This document shows positions 50,520 through 63,946 of a stretch of 64,000 nt of DNA, piece after piece; positions within the stretch are counted from its first letter, which is position 1; each line of letters starts with the position of its first letter. The position numbers and the translations under genes were made by a program. The stretch spans positions 121,057-185,056 of the forward strand of contig LUCM01006287.1 of assembly GCA_008360955.1 (NCBI GenBank), given 5' to 3'. This stretch comes from Fasciolopsis buskii. Taxonomy: Eukaryota > Platyhelminthes > Trematoda > Plagiorchiida > Fasciolidae. A model generated the notes under the pieces. It saw only the letters and a list, made by a program, of their open reading frames with translations, was not told the origin of the DNA and made no database searches.

Positions 50520-50680
50520 AGAATCATTTTAGTTGGACTTTGAACTGATTGGGAGCGACTGCCTCCATTCGCTAATACACAATTGTGAGTTACCATCTGA
50601 TAAGCAAATTTTTTGAACTAGTTAATATGGGGCGACAACCTCACCGTGCGACTGGTTGGGCACACGATTTTCCTTCTATC

Positions 50681-50845
50681 ATTTGCTTCCTTTATTAATG
50701 AGACGAAATGCGCATTATTTTTCAGGAGGGAGGTTGCGGCCAACGGAGGGCTGCCAAATGAGGAAGTTAACCGGCGCTAGGAAGATTCGAACCCGCGACC
50801 TCCACATCCAGACGCCACGACCTTAGCCGTTTGACCACCGCCGGC
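50681..50845 (-). repeat. tRNA-derived SINE (family A), well-preserved head
   Basis: On the minus strand the head reads GCCGGCGGTGGTCAAACGGC (A box TGGTCAAACGG) and later GCGGGTTCGAATC (B box). The body has ACTTCCTCATTTGGCAG and CCTCCTGAAAAATAATG, and the end is CATTAATAAAGGAAG. It is the second copy of the family at 23708-23880. Head bases 1-75 look tRNA-like, but the acceptor stem does not pair well and no terminator T-run follows. It is therefore a SINE, not a tRNA gene. Confidence 0.75.
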
Positions 50846-51575
50846 AATTTTCGCAGCACACCACAAATTATTTGCGGTGGCCTGAAGCAAGTTCCATAGT
50901 CTAGTTATGTTTTAGCGGCTCTGGAATTACGGAATGTCAGAACTTACAAAAAAGCGAAATAAATAACCAAGCTGACTGTCCCCAATGAAGTTAGTTTGGA
51001 AATGTTCTCTTCTAGCTCTTATTCCGAACAAATGTAAGAATTACTGCATTTACAATTCAGTAAATTCAGAATCAATCTGTAACTCATAGAAGATCAATCT
51101 CAGCGAGCCGCAAACGATCCGTAACATTTCTGTCAACTTCAACAGTATCGTCCAATCCAGGAATCGATTATATCCCTACTTCATCCCCTTTTGTCTTATA
51201 AAATCATTCATATTTTCCCACCTGTCTGACATGGAGCTTGTTCGTTCCTCTTGGCTGGGGCTATTCTGAATAGGCTATAACGCATATTGGTAAGGATTAG
51301 CTACGAGTAGTAATCAGATGTTTATCCTCAGACAATTAGTAGAACTTCGCAGAAGGATAGTTCAAAGAATGGTTGCGGCAAACCAAAAACATTAGCTTCA
51401 GCCTATCATATAGGACCAATGAAATGTGTCTAATTTATGTCATAGTGTTTCATAGCAGGTGAGTGAGGATTAAGCTCCATTGCTTAGGTACCTCAGACGT
51501 TTGAAATAGCACACAGTTATCGGTAGTTATTTCAATGCATTATCAATTCGTTTTTCCTGTCTGCTTTATTTATTT
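50846..51575. other. No recognisable feature
   Basis: AT-rich DNA; no exon or repeat recognised. Confidence 0.45.
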
Positions 51576-51655
51576 GGAGGCGATTCAGCGGTTAGTATAG
51601 CGGCTTCTGAACGTAAACATTACCGGGTAGGATATTCAAAAATCTGATCTATATG
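51576..51655 (+). repeat. Diverged tRNA-like head, possible SINE relic
   Basis: GGCGATTCAGCGGTTAGTAT and the GCGGCTTCTGAACGTAAACA that follows resemble the heads of family A, but the B box is eroded (GGATATTCAAA). Confidence 0.25.
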
Positions 51656-53080
51656 AAGCCTTATGAATAACTGGCATTCATATCCATGAATAGTGTATGC
51701 TTTACGCTGAATGGATTGAACAGATAGTACATTATTACTAATCCATTCATTATGAACATCGCGCTTTTGATACGCTTACAAAAACCCTATTTACATCCTT
51801 CTAACATTTGCTAGGCTGAACCGTTGATATCAGTCATGGAAATAATTTTCTTATGTTGACCGTAATGAAAGAACGATATCAGGTGGCTATTCGTCTTTGT
51901 GTTTGATCTCCTTCGGCAGTACAACCAAGTACCAGAAAATCAACAACAGGAACAATTACTGCAACAATTGTTATTGGAAATAATATCACCGTTAGTCCTA
52001 CTGCTTTCTTATTGGTACTTCCTTCAGCACTGCTGCTAACGCAGTTTTCACTAATGTCACAACTATTACTCCTTATGCTATTTCCTGGACTATCATTACT
52101 ACTATCACTAATATCACTAACACCAGTTTTATTTCCACCTGTATAAGCTTAGGGAAAATCGACTTTATTTTGTACGTCTTTTGGTAGCTCACAGCTTGGG
52201 AAAAATATTTGTACGGTGATATGGGAAGAAAACTAATTAAACTAGATTCAGTACATATTTCGTGCCAGGTCCCAATTTTTAACAGCGTATTTTATTTGCA
52301 AACATCCTCCTGTTATTTTGGCTAAGTGAAACGAATCTAAGCAGTATGCAAGTCTCCTTTCACCTGAAATGAGTGTATTTTATTTCTTGTCTATCCTTAT
52401 TTTCTTAAGTTCAAAAATCCATCTTGCAAAGCTGAATTGTTAGCTGACCAGCAACTTTTTACGGCTGGATGTCTGGTATTCTTGCCGACTTAACTTTGAA
52501 CATGAACATCTAACTGACGGGAATACGTGTAGCTTGAGGATAGAAACTTTTACCTCAAAAGATTTCTTACAGAGGACAAATTGTACGTGGTTAGAATTAG
52601 GACAGCAAGAAAACTTTTTCATTTTCAAAGTGGACAAGCTTTGGCGGAAGACCAAAAAGCTCCACCCAGGGTTTTTGTCTATCCACCTAAACTAACCGCA
52701 AAAGCCGAAAAATAGATTCCACCCCCCAAGCACACCACCAACTTGATTCGTTAATGGACAACTTCAAACTACCTTCTATTGTATGTATATAAGTAGTACG
52801 CTATTGTTCGTGTGTCCTACTAGCTTGACAACTCGTCCAGTACAATACTTGTTGTCCCAAAAACTCCCCCTAAATGACAGCGTGTCGTATAGAACATAAT
52901 GTGGTGGAAAAAAGGGGTATTTGTGTACGCCTTAGTAACATGTTCACACAGTTCCTACAGCTAATATCCTCTGGGCTAACACGTGTCTATACTTGCCGGT
53001 TGAGTAGTCCAATCTAAGTAAACGTCGAAAGCCGAACAGACGCAATTTTCCTCTATTCATATGAGTGCGGACGGTTGAGT
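51656..53080. other. No gene; a run of ACT-rich triplets
   Basis: Degenerate ACT/ATC triplet-like sequence lies at about 52060-52135. Nothing coding is recognised. Confidence 0.4.
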
Positions 53081-53117
53081 ATGTGTGTGTGTGTGCGTGC
53101 CTGTGTGTGTGTGCGTG
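53081..53117. repeat. (GT)n microsatellite, interrupted
   Basis: GT units with GCGTGCCT interruptions. Confidence 0.9.
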
Positions 53118-53573
53118 GTTACAGAAGAAAACCATGCATAACCAAATAACTCCCCAGTCTTGGTGACCGGAGGACCAACAATGGTCAGAGTAAGACTAGG
53201 TGCAGCAGCATCTGACAACAAGGTGAAATAACTAATTTTGTTCCGATATCAAGGATCCAGACATTCGATTCACCAAATTCCACTTATCAAACTTGAGAAT
53301 CACAGCTAATGCACCCCATGTACGGTGATATTTTCGGTTTCTCCCTCCTCTGCATGCACCTTACTATTTCTGTGAAGGACAAAAGGACACGTGCCAATCC
53401 AGAATGTGCTGGCGATCAAAATGGACGGACACTCAGTTGTGCACTCCCGATCGTCAAATCAAAAACCTCGTCACCATAATTCTTCACTTTTTGGGAAAAC
53501 TCAACTATCCGAACAGATTATGGTTGCTGGGTCTGAGGGAAAGCCAAAATCCGCTGATGGGCCTTAACTAGAA

Positions 53574-53640
53574 TAAAACCCTGTTGCCATGGTTTCTAAA
53601 CATTGAATTCAGCGTTTATATGACATGAGGAATAGGTGGG
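53574..53640 (+). repeat. Possible diverged SINE family B fragment
   Basis: AATAAAACCCTG, then TTGCCATGGTTTCTAAACAT and TTTATATGACATG align loosely with the body-to-tail junction of family B (GATAAAACAGCTG, CTTCCATGGTTTCT, ATATCACATGG). Confidence 0.3.
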
Positions 53641-56600
53641 CATAAAATGAATATTTTAGCTCCAGTTGTTGAAGAAATAAAGCTATGCTAAAGTATCAAC
53701 AATGTCAGATAATTAGCCGCAGATGTGATGATTATCAACAGATGGGTTTTAATTTAAAATAAAGGAATAGGTTTTTTTGAATTTCATGAACAATTATAAC
53801 GCATCTTGCCTGTGTTGAAAAGGTCATCAACCGTTGCAGAGCTTATGGCCAATGACAACAAAAAAAAACTGAACGTAAAGTCAACTTCCACTTTGTCCAG
53901 TTGGGACCGATCGACTGATGTTGACTAGCACCACGCTTGTGTTAACACGAGGCAGCCAGCCGATAAGCGCTGTCAGTTGCGTCCGGATTTTACATGGAAT
54001 AATTTTTCGTTGTAATTTGGTCTTATGTTCAAACACACTTGTTACTCATCGAAGTTGATCGTTTTATTTGCTTGCCTGCACATGTCATTCTAATTCCACG
54101 GTCCCGGTTGTCAGCTTGCGGGGTTAGAAATATCGAATATGCACTTACTTGCAGCCTGCTGCATTTGCGAAATCCGGCGTTATTTCTTTATTTTTGATTG
54201 CACTTCATAATTATTTTTATTCGAAAAGGAATCTACTCTCACTGACAAAAATGAACCAAGATGCAAACTAACGCGATCATTGGACGTGAGCACGCAGCTG
54301 GGGGGGGCTCCTTGTAGAAATCGAACCACGTGAATTTCTGACTTTGAAAGGTCAATTGAGTTTGATGGGTGTGACCACCAAACGCGCTCAAGTTCCGGTG
54401 ACTTTGGCTTGGCATACTAACTCACACACACAACTTTGCGTTGTCTTTTGGGACTGACGAGTTCCACAAGTTTATTGCTGATGGATTAGTTTGCATTATC
54501 TGGAGATATCAGGTACATTGTGATACGCGAATATTCGAAATAAAAAGTTGAATACAACCCATCAGGAGTCCACTGAAAGTATATCGGAGTCTTGAGTCTC
54601 ATAGCACAAATCAGGGCGCATAACCCCTGGCAAAAACGGACAACGTCTGCGATCTATTCAGCAGAGAGCGAACTACAAATCTTTAAATAATACCTGAAGT
54701 TAGAAGTTCGTGTATGTCTTTTATGTGTCATGGTGTTCATTGTCTTTTTCCAGTGTGGTTCGGGCAAAGGATTACGCTGAGAACAATAACTTTTCGGCAA
54801 TCCAAAATTGTTAACGATCCAAATATTACTCCTCGTTGTCACTTACTTCGTAACACTCCTTTTCCTCACTATCAGAAGTATGTGCATACTATCAAATTAA
54901 CTATCTGGAATTCATAGGAAATCAAATCATGGATCTCTGGTGCTCGGGGACGGTGGACCAATTTTCAAAGTTTCCGTAATTTCTTATTTATTGTAACTTG
55001 GTATTAATTCTTTACCTGATGCCTTACTGTTTTCGACAGCAGCGTCTGCTGTCCCCCATCACCGAAGCATCTTGCTCAGGGAAGAAATTTCCAACGTAGA
55101 AGTTCACGATCAACAATTTATAAACTTTGGTTATTTCTCCAAACGATAGACGAGTGCTCATCTTTATACGGAAGTAGAAATGTGAACATAACGGATAGCC
55201 TAACTTTCGATTTACTACTTCCGTATAATCACTAAATTGCTTGAATATTTTTGCAATGAACTAAAAGCTTATATCTGTGAATTTAGACAGCAACAAAAAA
55301 GTACTTCCTGTATAAAGTTCGGCTGTTTCTATCTGCTAAGGAAGCTCATCACGACAGTCTTGATAACTTGATAAATATGTTCGTACGGGAAGAGATCATT
55401 ACAAACGAGTGTAATACATCAATAATGCAATCACAGAAGGAGAATCAGAGTTCACAGTTTATCGACAGTTAGTCCAATGACACCCGGTGCTCAGGCATAG
55501 CGAGTCAGTTGTTCCCAGACATCAAAGCTCGTTTAATCACAGCTCTGTACTGATGGGGCGAGTTCTAACTGCCAAACGCTGATAATTCCGGTGTTGGTCG
55601 GGCATTAGAGAAGCCCTGTAATTCGAAGCAGTTTGGTTTCACTTAGCTTGTGACCACGCATGACCGGCGAGGATTTTATATGGATCCATATAACTCCAGA
55701 TTTCAAAGTCACGGCTGCCGGCTTCTCTTCGCTTTGAAGTGGGCCCTGGCGGATGTACCCATGCATTGAATACGCGACAAAATTTCCCGCAATAATATAA
55801 CAACATACATTTTATGGAACGCTTTCTGAAACTTGATTACATGTGACTTATTTCAAATGCACTGGATGCCGTACGTTATACCTAGTGAGCATACTTCTCA
55901 ATACATCAGGTATTTGGGTTTTTGGACAAGGAGAGGTGTGCACCAAGTCCAAACCGAGTTCGGGATATATCGAAGAGTCGGTGGACCGTGTGCTAAGTTC
56001 AGTGTGAAAGTATTAATACCAGAACAAGACGTTGTCGGTTGAGAGCATAATTTTGGCTTCTGGTGATCTTTCTCAGGACTGGTTTCAAAACCAGGCAAAA
56101 CTTCCCCGAGACAGAATAACTGCAGTAAACCAAATGTCGGGAAGTCTCAATTGACAAATCCCTGTTCTGATATCAAAACGTGACAATGATGGGTGTTCTT
56201 ATTACTACTTTTATTCTCAGATTACTGCTTAGATATAAACCACTCCAGCATATTCGACTGTAATGCATTTTCTTCCTCTGAGTTCGATCAGCCTGGTGGA
56301 TAATTCAGACATTTTATCGGTCAAAGGGTAGTTTATCTAAGAAGCTAATCGGTAGACTGAAGGTCGTAGGAATAATGACTACGTAACGCGTAAAGTTAAG
56401 GACCGTAGTCCACGTCCGATGACATCAGTACAAAGGCTCAATCGGTCAGATGATCTACTTCGGAGTGAACAATCGTCGGTTCAATCTCTGTTCGCGGTGT
56501 CTTTGTCTCCGAATTCAAAAATCTCGACTTATCTCCGGTTATTCGTAACAATCGGATCCGGATAATGTCTCAATGTCGTGTTCAATGTTTTTCCGCCTTG

Positions 56601-59600
56601 ACAAACAGTTGATTTTTCATGTACTAAACACTGCTCAAGCCGGTTGTAAGTTTCAAACAAAAATCCAATCAATGGGTGAATTGCGTTGATGGGGAAAAAA
56701 TCAACATATCATTAGAAAACAGCGAGTACACGTGATTGCGTGGACGCTTCCGGAAGAAATCGATGCTTGGCCCTTTCAAAAACTAAGTTTGTACACCCAT
56801 ACTCTTATACTTTGTCGTCACATTCCTATTATTCGATGCGCAAGCAAATACTTTTATTAGTTACACAAAGCCTAGTTAAAATGCATGTAAATCCTGAAAA
56901 TGCAACTAGCAAGTAAAGGGCTTGACAACGAAGGATCAGAAATACTTTCAAACAAACTGTTCGTATGCAGTTTGGCAGACATGATAGCCGTTTTACTGAT
57001 TCCGGTGTGAATGTCATTAACCCAACTGGAGTCGAATTCAGACATGGATGCCACCTTTGTTGTGCCCCCGTATGTGTCCGATCCCCTAGACTACAAGGCC
57101 ACACAGAAAATCGATCAGGCATCAAACCCGTGGATGTCAGACTTCATTCCATAAACAATCACGCCGTGAATTCAGACCTATAAATGTCAGATACTTAACA
57201 GATGTATCGTGCTGGATGGAGTGGCCAGTTTGTGAAAGGTCCAATGCAATGAATGTTGTGTTGACGTAATTTTGGAGAAGAACATATATGGTCCTTATGT
57301 GAAATGTCAGTACACAATTTGTCATGGCATTATTAATCAGGTAGCGAAATCTCGCGATGATTTTGATGCCAGTGTTTGGCTCATGCTGCAGTCAACGATT
57401 ATTTTACGTTTGTATCTATTCAAAATAAACCAATCGTAGTGCTGATGAGTGTTGCACCTCATCCGATTAGCAAGAGCCATAGCCCAGAAAACTATCAAAA
57501 AGAACGAACAATAACTGAGGAACTCAGAACGAGGTAGAAAGTAGGAATGCTGAGGATTTATTCCTATCAGTGAGTTTAAAAATCTATGTGGGTCGAGGCA
57601 GAAGTTGTTGGTTTTCTTTATCACCTTGACCGGTAATGAAAAGTTTGTAATCAAACCCGAAACTCCGCGATCAGAACCTCAAAAGTCATTCTTAAGTATA
57701 TACATTTTTCGTACAAAATAACATTGGGGAATTTTCTAATCTTGGGGTCACTTTGAGATCAGGTGACGAAAATAAAGCCCTGGACAACTTCAAGTCTCTA
57801 GACTGATTTCGAGTAAAGCCAAAGAATAATGCCATCGGCGAAACAAAGGAGCGAATAAAGTCGATTTTTTGAGCAGATCGTGTGCGTTAAATCAGCTTAG
57901 CTATGCCCTCAGTTGCCTAACTGGAACATGTGCGCAAAACCAGAAGGAGTATTTCCATATTATTAATGCAGACAGTAGAATGAATTTTAATCATTTTGAT
58001 TCATTAATCAATTGTGCGGCGGACTTAAACTGCAAATCTGAAGACATCGTAATGCAGATCCGGGCTCCTGAAATCTAGTCATAAATGCTACCTTGATCTG
58101 TCCATGCGTCTGTTCAACGCCAAATGGACCATTGGGCAAGGGATTCGCGATAACTGAACCCAGCAACTTGACTTTGCGAACGTCCAAGGCCCGCATTCAA
58201 ACTTGCTTCATGCCTCAGATGACGCAATATCTGTCCCTCAAAGAAGCACACTGATGCGGAATCAACACGTCAGTTACGCTTCATTGAACATTTTATTGGT
58301 CTCATCGACAGGTTCAGTGCGCACAAACCAGACAGAAACAGATAAACTTTGGTCGTGTGGGTTTCCACTATCGGTCATTTTGGGGTTCAGCAGGCAGCTT
58401 AATTATCTACCCGTCAAAATCGTATGACCTGGATTACGGTTACCATGGTAAGTGATACGAAACCGTAGAGAGTTGCGCACGCGATCTGATCGGTACAGTT
58501 ATGAATTTAGACAGCAAAACAGCGGTGACTCAAATTCTCCTCTTAAATTCTGTTGATGGTTTTGATCCTCGGGGCTATAGGGACAGAAGCATACTATCAG
58601 CCGTTTAACTGGTTTCTGTGTTGTATAATTCAGAAGAAAGTGCATCAGCAATTTCGACTGTGTTGAATCAGTCGCAGGACAAAAACGGGAATAGCCGGAT
58701 GTGTGCTGGCCAACTAAGCAGAATGAAATAACATCTTTTTGAACCGTAATGTGAGGTTCACTGTGATATCTTAGGTTGGTTGGTCAGTCACGAGTTTGAC
58801 TGTGAAAACCACATTTTCTAATCCTCACTCAGTTGATCACATCCCCATCTAGCAGTTTAGAACTGGAAGCACTCCATTTCCTGAAAGTAATATACATTGC
58901 AATAGGCAGGAAACTCAGAAGATAGCATCCGATTCGTCAACTGACTACGGTCTTGGGTTCAAGTATTTGTTTCCATAATGCACGCAGAGATATGCACTAA
59001 TAGTGGGGAAATGAACCGTTTGTTGTAAGGCTAATAGGTCAAGTCCGTCGAGGCTCAGAAACAAATTCACTTTTTCATCAATCTATGATTATGAAGGTGA
59101 CGCTGATAACAGAAAGAAATCTGTTCCTTGTAGAAAGCCATCTAGCTTAATCTAGTGGCATCCATTTCTCGGAGAACTTGACCTTATCTAGTAGCCTGCC
59201 TGGATTGGTCTGATCTGGCTCCAAGTTGACTGTCTTTAGTTTCCCCGTGTTATACTGAAGAGGTTATCCATTTGCATAATTATATCACCACACCATACAA
59301 TATGCTATACTGCACTATACTATATCATGGTTTACTAGGGAATAAGATGCAATATATGAAAACAAAATCAAACATTGTAGTGGTCACCGATATGAACCGC
59401 TTCCTTGCAATTTGGATTTCCTAGATCAAATGGATCGTATCATTTGAGTTCCGTGTAAGTTTGGCACAGAATGATTGCAGTTGATAATCTTTGGATTTGC
59501 TTAGTTCCCTTTTATTCTTGACCAGCGATACCAAATCTCAAACACTTTCGAATTAAACCAGTTTTTTAATCATTTCAACCAATCTTTCTTCATTGTCCTT

Positions 59601-60568
59601 TAATTCGTAATTAAAATTTCTGCGAACCGCCCAGCTCCGACGATGAAATGACACTTTTGATCTGTTAACTTGGGACGTTAATTCAAACCTATTCTGAAGT
59701 GACTAGATTACGTAAGCTTAGTTTGAGTGGAAAGGTATCCGAATCTAACCGATATCGATTTCTTGAACAGCGCTTGTCATAGGCTTATGTGGGCTAAACA
59801 CATGATTGCCTACTCCGCTTGGTGGCAGTTCTACCAGTGAGGAGGGCCTAATTAGTGCTAGATCGTAAATGCTTACAAAAATGTGGTGACTGTAACAATA
59901 CACCTCGTAGGAGGCAAAAATACCGTTGGCTTTTATCAAGAACGCAGCTCGCTGTCTTTCATCTCAGATGTGGAGCCTTGTCCTGTCGGGTTACGGACAT
60001 CTTATTATATTCAGACAGTTGATGCTTTCTTCATGTTCAGATGTGCTCCGACGTAATTCTCTACTGCTAATACTCACAGTCTTTGACGACTGCGGGTGTT
60101 TCAACCAGGGTTTATTCGAGGCAGTTCTTCAGTATCGTGTGGACGTACCAGGTTTCGAAACATCGTTATTCGATTCTTCATTTGTTTGTGCACCACCCAT
60201 TCATGGAGACTTTCCGTGTTGCCAATTCGGTTTAAGCGACGGAAAACTATGGAAACGCTCTTGATCCACTTTGCGGATTCCTCCCTCACGATTGTCTTTG
60301 CAGTTATTTCGACTAACTGTCATAAATGAGTACCATCAATGGCGACTAAAGTCGAATTTACAATAGTGAGATTTTCGTCCATATAATCTCCCTCCCCAAA
60401 CTATGTCGATACTCAGCGGTAATTCTTCCTTAGACATAGATCCGAATTTTTCAGGCAGCAGACCGTGCTGATTATTACGGAGATAATGTGAAACATGGAA
60501 CGAATCGACAAATGATAGATCAATGTAGTTAGTAGGCAATTTCATTTTCAATGGCCTCATCCAACTCT
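53641..60568. other. No recognisable gene
   Basis: Many open frames of 60-105 codons on both strands, none with a domain I recognise. Weak tRNA-like blocks near 54320-54420 (minus), 56440-56510 and 58930-58970 each have one B-box-like GGTTC/GGGTTC core and may be SINE relics. At 59280-59335 is a low-complexity ATACTA-type stretch. Confidence 0.4.
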
Positions 60569-60667
60569 TGGTGAATAAGACCATGGAAGCAACTATTTCA
60601 TCGTTGTTAGGAATCATCAGGCGTGAATTGCTTCCATAACTTCTTACTGGCGAGTTGAACTACAATG
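60569..60667. repeat. Two SINE family B fragments, tail parts facing outward
   Basis: On the minus strand 60620 to 60569 reads TGATTCCTAACAACGATGAA and then TTGCTTCCATGGTCTTATTC, the body-tail junction of family B. Immediately beside it on the plus strand, 60627-60667 reads TTGCTTCCATAACTTCTTAC and then GAGTTGAACTACAATG, the same tail. The two copies meet within about 6 bases. Confidence 0.5.
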
Positions 60668-61403
60668 CTGCAGGATGAATAATTTCCATTAAATTACTAT
60701 ACACTCAATTTTGTTGTCAACGGATAACCCGAATTCCTATATTAGTTTCAAACTTAGATTTCTGCTGCGAAAACAATATGCACTTACCGCGGATGGTAGG
60801 CAGTTGATAAATGTTCAACAGTAAATTTCTAACAGTATGAATGATGCTACTTTCAGCATGCAAATGGTGTTGAAAATGAGCGAAATTGTTCAGTCATGCA
60901 CAGGACTGTTTGTCTCAACAAGTCATAAGAAACGGTTGCACCCGACTTCAATGCTTTCGCTGGGGAATTTAGGAGTGATATGGTATAACAGGTCAGACAA
61001 ATCAAAGGTTGCATACAAGTTCTGGAAACAACTTGACAGACTGTAATAACATCAGCTTTTGGAAAAGAAACAGAATAACGATTGCATTATGCAGGTACGT
61101 TGAAGGCTATCTGGAATTAATCTGTTTCCGGTTACTCTGCTCATTTGACCCGTCCATTGTTACAAACCAAGAATTAGATGCCCGGGCAAGGTCTGAAGCA
61201 AGTCGAGACATGATCTCAAAATGCCTGACTCGTAGAAAGGTTAACTCCGGTTCTGGATTCATACGCCTAAGATTTATATGTACGGGCAATTAGCGGTCTA
61301 TCTGTGACAACCTTTGTTCCGAACTGACCATCTGAATATCGAAATTCACTGACCCTAACCCGGTTAGTTCCGCAACATGCCCTTAGCGATCGGCATGCTG
61401 CGG
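60668..61403. other. No recognisable gene
   Basis: A 94-codon plus frame at 61009-61293 has no domain. Confidence 0.4.
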
Positions 61404-61439
61404 TGTTGAACCAAAAGAAAAGGTGCTTTTGGTTCAACA
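61404..61439. other. Perfect 14-bp inverted repeat (hairpin)
   Basis: TGTTGAACCAAAAG at 61404-61417 is the exact reverse complement of CTTTTGGTTCAACA at 61426-61439, with an 8-base loop. No T-run or neighbouring gene gives it a role. Confidence 0.8.
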
Positions 61440-62819
61440 AAATGGTCATGTTACACATGATCACATTGTAACAGGTACCAGGTCAGAGGAATACTAAGTA
61501 CAGAACACTGTATTTCTGCACGGACAAGAGGAGGGAGGGAGAACTCTAAAAGTCAATGAGATAGCGACAGCAATGAAAATAACCTTGTAAATTTAAATTT
61601 ATTACTATCGAAGCTAATCGGGAGGCGGAGTATTAGGTGGGGCCTTTGCTAGGAAATCCTGTTTGTTCTAGTTCTTTCTATGCGTTTAATGTATGACCTT
61701 AGTGCTGACCTTAGTAGTAAGCCACAACAAACAACATTGCCACCAAAATGACTAAAATTGTTTACCGTATTTGCCAACATTTGAGCCAGCGCGTGGTAGA
61801 ATTCTTGAATACAGAAATAATCTTGTTCCACTGGATGCTATTTTCAGTAGTTGATAAAAACTCACGGACTGCATCAACGTTTCAGCTAATCTGCGCGGAT
61901 TTATCACCGATGCATTCTCACTGACTTACGTTTATATCAAGCCCAAAGTTACAGCTAAGACTAATGTCGTTTTCATACTCATTCACTAGGTACCTAAAGA
62001 GTACCTAACTGTGTATAGCTGCATGTGCATATACACAGATCAAAATATTGAATGACAATTGGCAAACATACGGACGCTAAATGTTTAGAAATCACAACAC
62101 TCCTGCAGACGCCACCTGAGTTCAGAGTGATTAAATGAAGATGTAAGCATTTCCCGAAAAACCTACTCCTTTAACAAGTAACTACATAGTTTTTCATTGG
62201 TGACTATCGGGTATTAAAAGGTAATATGCTAACCGCAGTTACATCGGTTCTCCTGTGTTTTGCAGATGTCATATTAGATACGCCTATTTTGTTTGCAAAT
62301 CTAAGATCTTTTACTCAAAATGATAGTAGGCAATCTTCAGTCGTACAGTCCCATATTTTACCCGGACTTCAGTGTCGGTTTCAGTTGATGTCCGTGGGAT
62401 ATGCATTGAAAAGTTGTGCATTCACTCACTCCATCCACCCGCCCGCCTTCCGCTCCCATCCACACGCAGCACTACCGTTGACGGCAAATTAACGTGTATT
62501 GTGGTCAGCTAATTAGCCTAAACTGGTTGAATTCGGTGATTTCGAAATCTTTCCACAGAAATGGAAATTGTCTGTTTTCACCCATGGCTTATACCGATGC
62601 AAAAGCTTCGCTTGTAATGTGAGACTGATTGTTACTATGCCTAACAATTCGATAAACGCATCGGATTTCGTCATGGCGAGTATCTCTCAGGAGTTTAGTG
62701 AAAATATAGAAAACGTTCGTGTAGATCGGTCAGGAAGCAACAGTGATTTTTCTCCTAACAAAACAATAGGAAAATGTTTCCAAGTTTTGTATTATTATCA
62801 GCATCGATACTTCTCGCTG
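61440..62819. other. No recognisable gene
   Basis: The frame at 62226-62492 starts with a hydrophobic stretch (MLTAVTSVLLCFADVILDTP), but it has no clear cleavage site or family. It is not called. Confidence 0.4.
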
Positions 62820-62915
62820 TATTGGCGTGGCCTCAAACCTCGGCTAAGTAGCCAAGCGTCAGGTTATGCCTTTCATACTGTCTACGTATGGGTTCGAATC
62901 ACGTTGCGACAGTGA
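62820..62915 (+). repeat. tRNA-like SINE head (third type)
   Basis: A-box-like TAGCCAAGCG at about 62849 and a good B box GGGTTCGAATC at about 62890, followed by ACGTTGCGACAGTGA. The spacing between boxes fits a tRNA-derived head, but the sequence does not match families A or B. Confidence 0.4.
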
Positions 62916-63628
62916 ATTTCTAATACTCAAATCTATTGATCAGCCAGAAAACCAAGTTATATATTTTCTGGTCGATAAACTATACATCCAAACCAAAATA
63001 TTTGATGACTGCTCTTGAAATATACATATTAATGAAGAAAAGTTACATTCCGAGTGAACTGATCAGAAATTTCCGTATGATCAAAATTCATTCGAGCCAA
63101 GATAGCCTTCACCTTCACATCATTGTGCTATTTCGCAGTAAAATTCCGAAAAATACAATGATGAAGGACAATTAATGAAGCATTCCAAAGCAATAACGAA
63201 ACAATGTTTAAATCCATAGCGATATTCAGATCAAATTGACAGCTACGGTATTCTACGCTTTCTGATTTGGACTTTCGAATAGGTGTGGCAGCAATAGTGC
63301 AATCAGTCCCTCTGATCACTAGTAAATTTCCTTTGATACTGCTTACTTTGAATAGTTCTTGGTAGGCATCTGTTTCTGAAATTGGCTCGCCCTTTGACTG
63401 ACTGCACTACGGTTCTGTGTCATCCTATTTCGTTATTTTGTTATCGGATATTTGGTTCGATTATGTTCTCTGTTCGATGCTACAATCGCTCGGAATTACT
63501 TTTATTCAAAACGCTATCAACATATATTGAGATCCCGTACTTATGCACTTCAATGAGCTTCTAATCTATCTTAAAGAAGCACTCGTGCTGGCTGGTAGGC
63601 AGCTCTTAAATGCACCATTCCAGCCAAG
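62916..63628. other. No recognisable feature
   Basis: AT-rich; nothing identified. Confidence 0.45.
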
Positions 63629-63946
63629 ATGTCCATTTCGGCATTGTTGAGCACCAACTTCGGCTTTCTGTTTACGAAAATGTCGGATTTGTCCCTCACA
63701 CTTCAATCACCGATCCATGTTCACACGTGTATCATCTGCATACAAGAATCGTGGCTGAACCCGGATATCGCTGATTCACTCGTGTCGATATACAGCTTCA
63801 GATTCCATCGGCTGGACAGAGTTTCGAACAAGAATACTGGAGGCTGTGTGACAACATGCATAAACTCCTTCTGGTCTGGCAAGTCGGAAGTTGTTTATAC
63901 GTACTCTCTCAATGGAATTGAATATCTCGTGACACAGTCATCCTAG
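63629..63946 (+). mobile_element. Non-LTR retrotransposon endonuclease fragment
   Basis: The 105-codon frame matches the apurinic-type endonuclease (EEP fold) that starts ORF2 of CR1/Jockey-like non-LTR elements. LLSTNFGFLFTKMSDLSLTL corresponds to the N.RSL..K..EL..L block. IICIQESWLNPDI is the conserved ITETWL motif with the catalytic Glu. DSLVSIYSFRFHRLDR fits the DSLV...Y...R.DR stretch, and NTGGCVTTCIN fits GGGV..YV. The element makes single-strand nicks in DNA for target-primed reverse transcription. This copy stops at 63944-63946 after IEYLVTQSS, so it is probably broken. The rest, if present, lies beyond the right edge of the window. Confidence 0.65.

Noticed and set aside
50755..50845. 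Possible tRNA gene on the minus strand
   Set aside because: A and B boxes are good, but the acceptor stem does not pair, no T-run terminator follows, and the sequence continues into a SINE body shared with 23708-23880.
59926..60264. 112-codon frame considered as reverse transcriptase
   Set aside because: Superficial resemblance only; none of the RT blocks appear in order.
62226..62492. Possible secreted protein
   Set aside because: Only a hydrophobic N-terminus; no cleavage motif, family or splice evidence.
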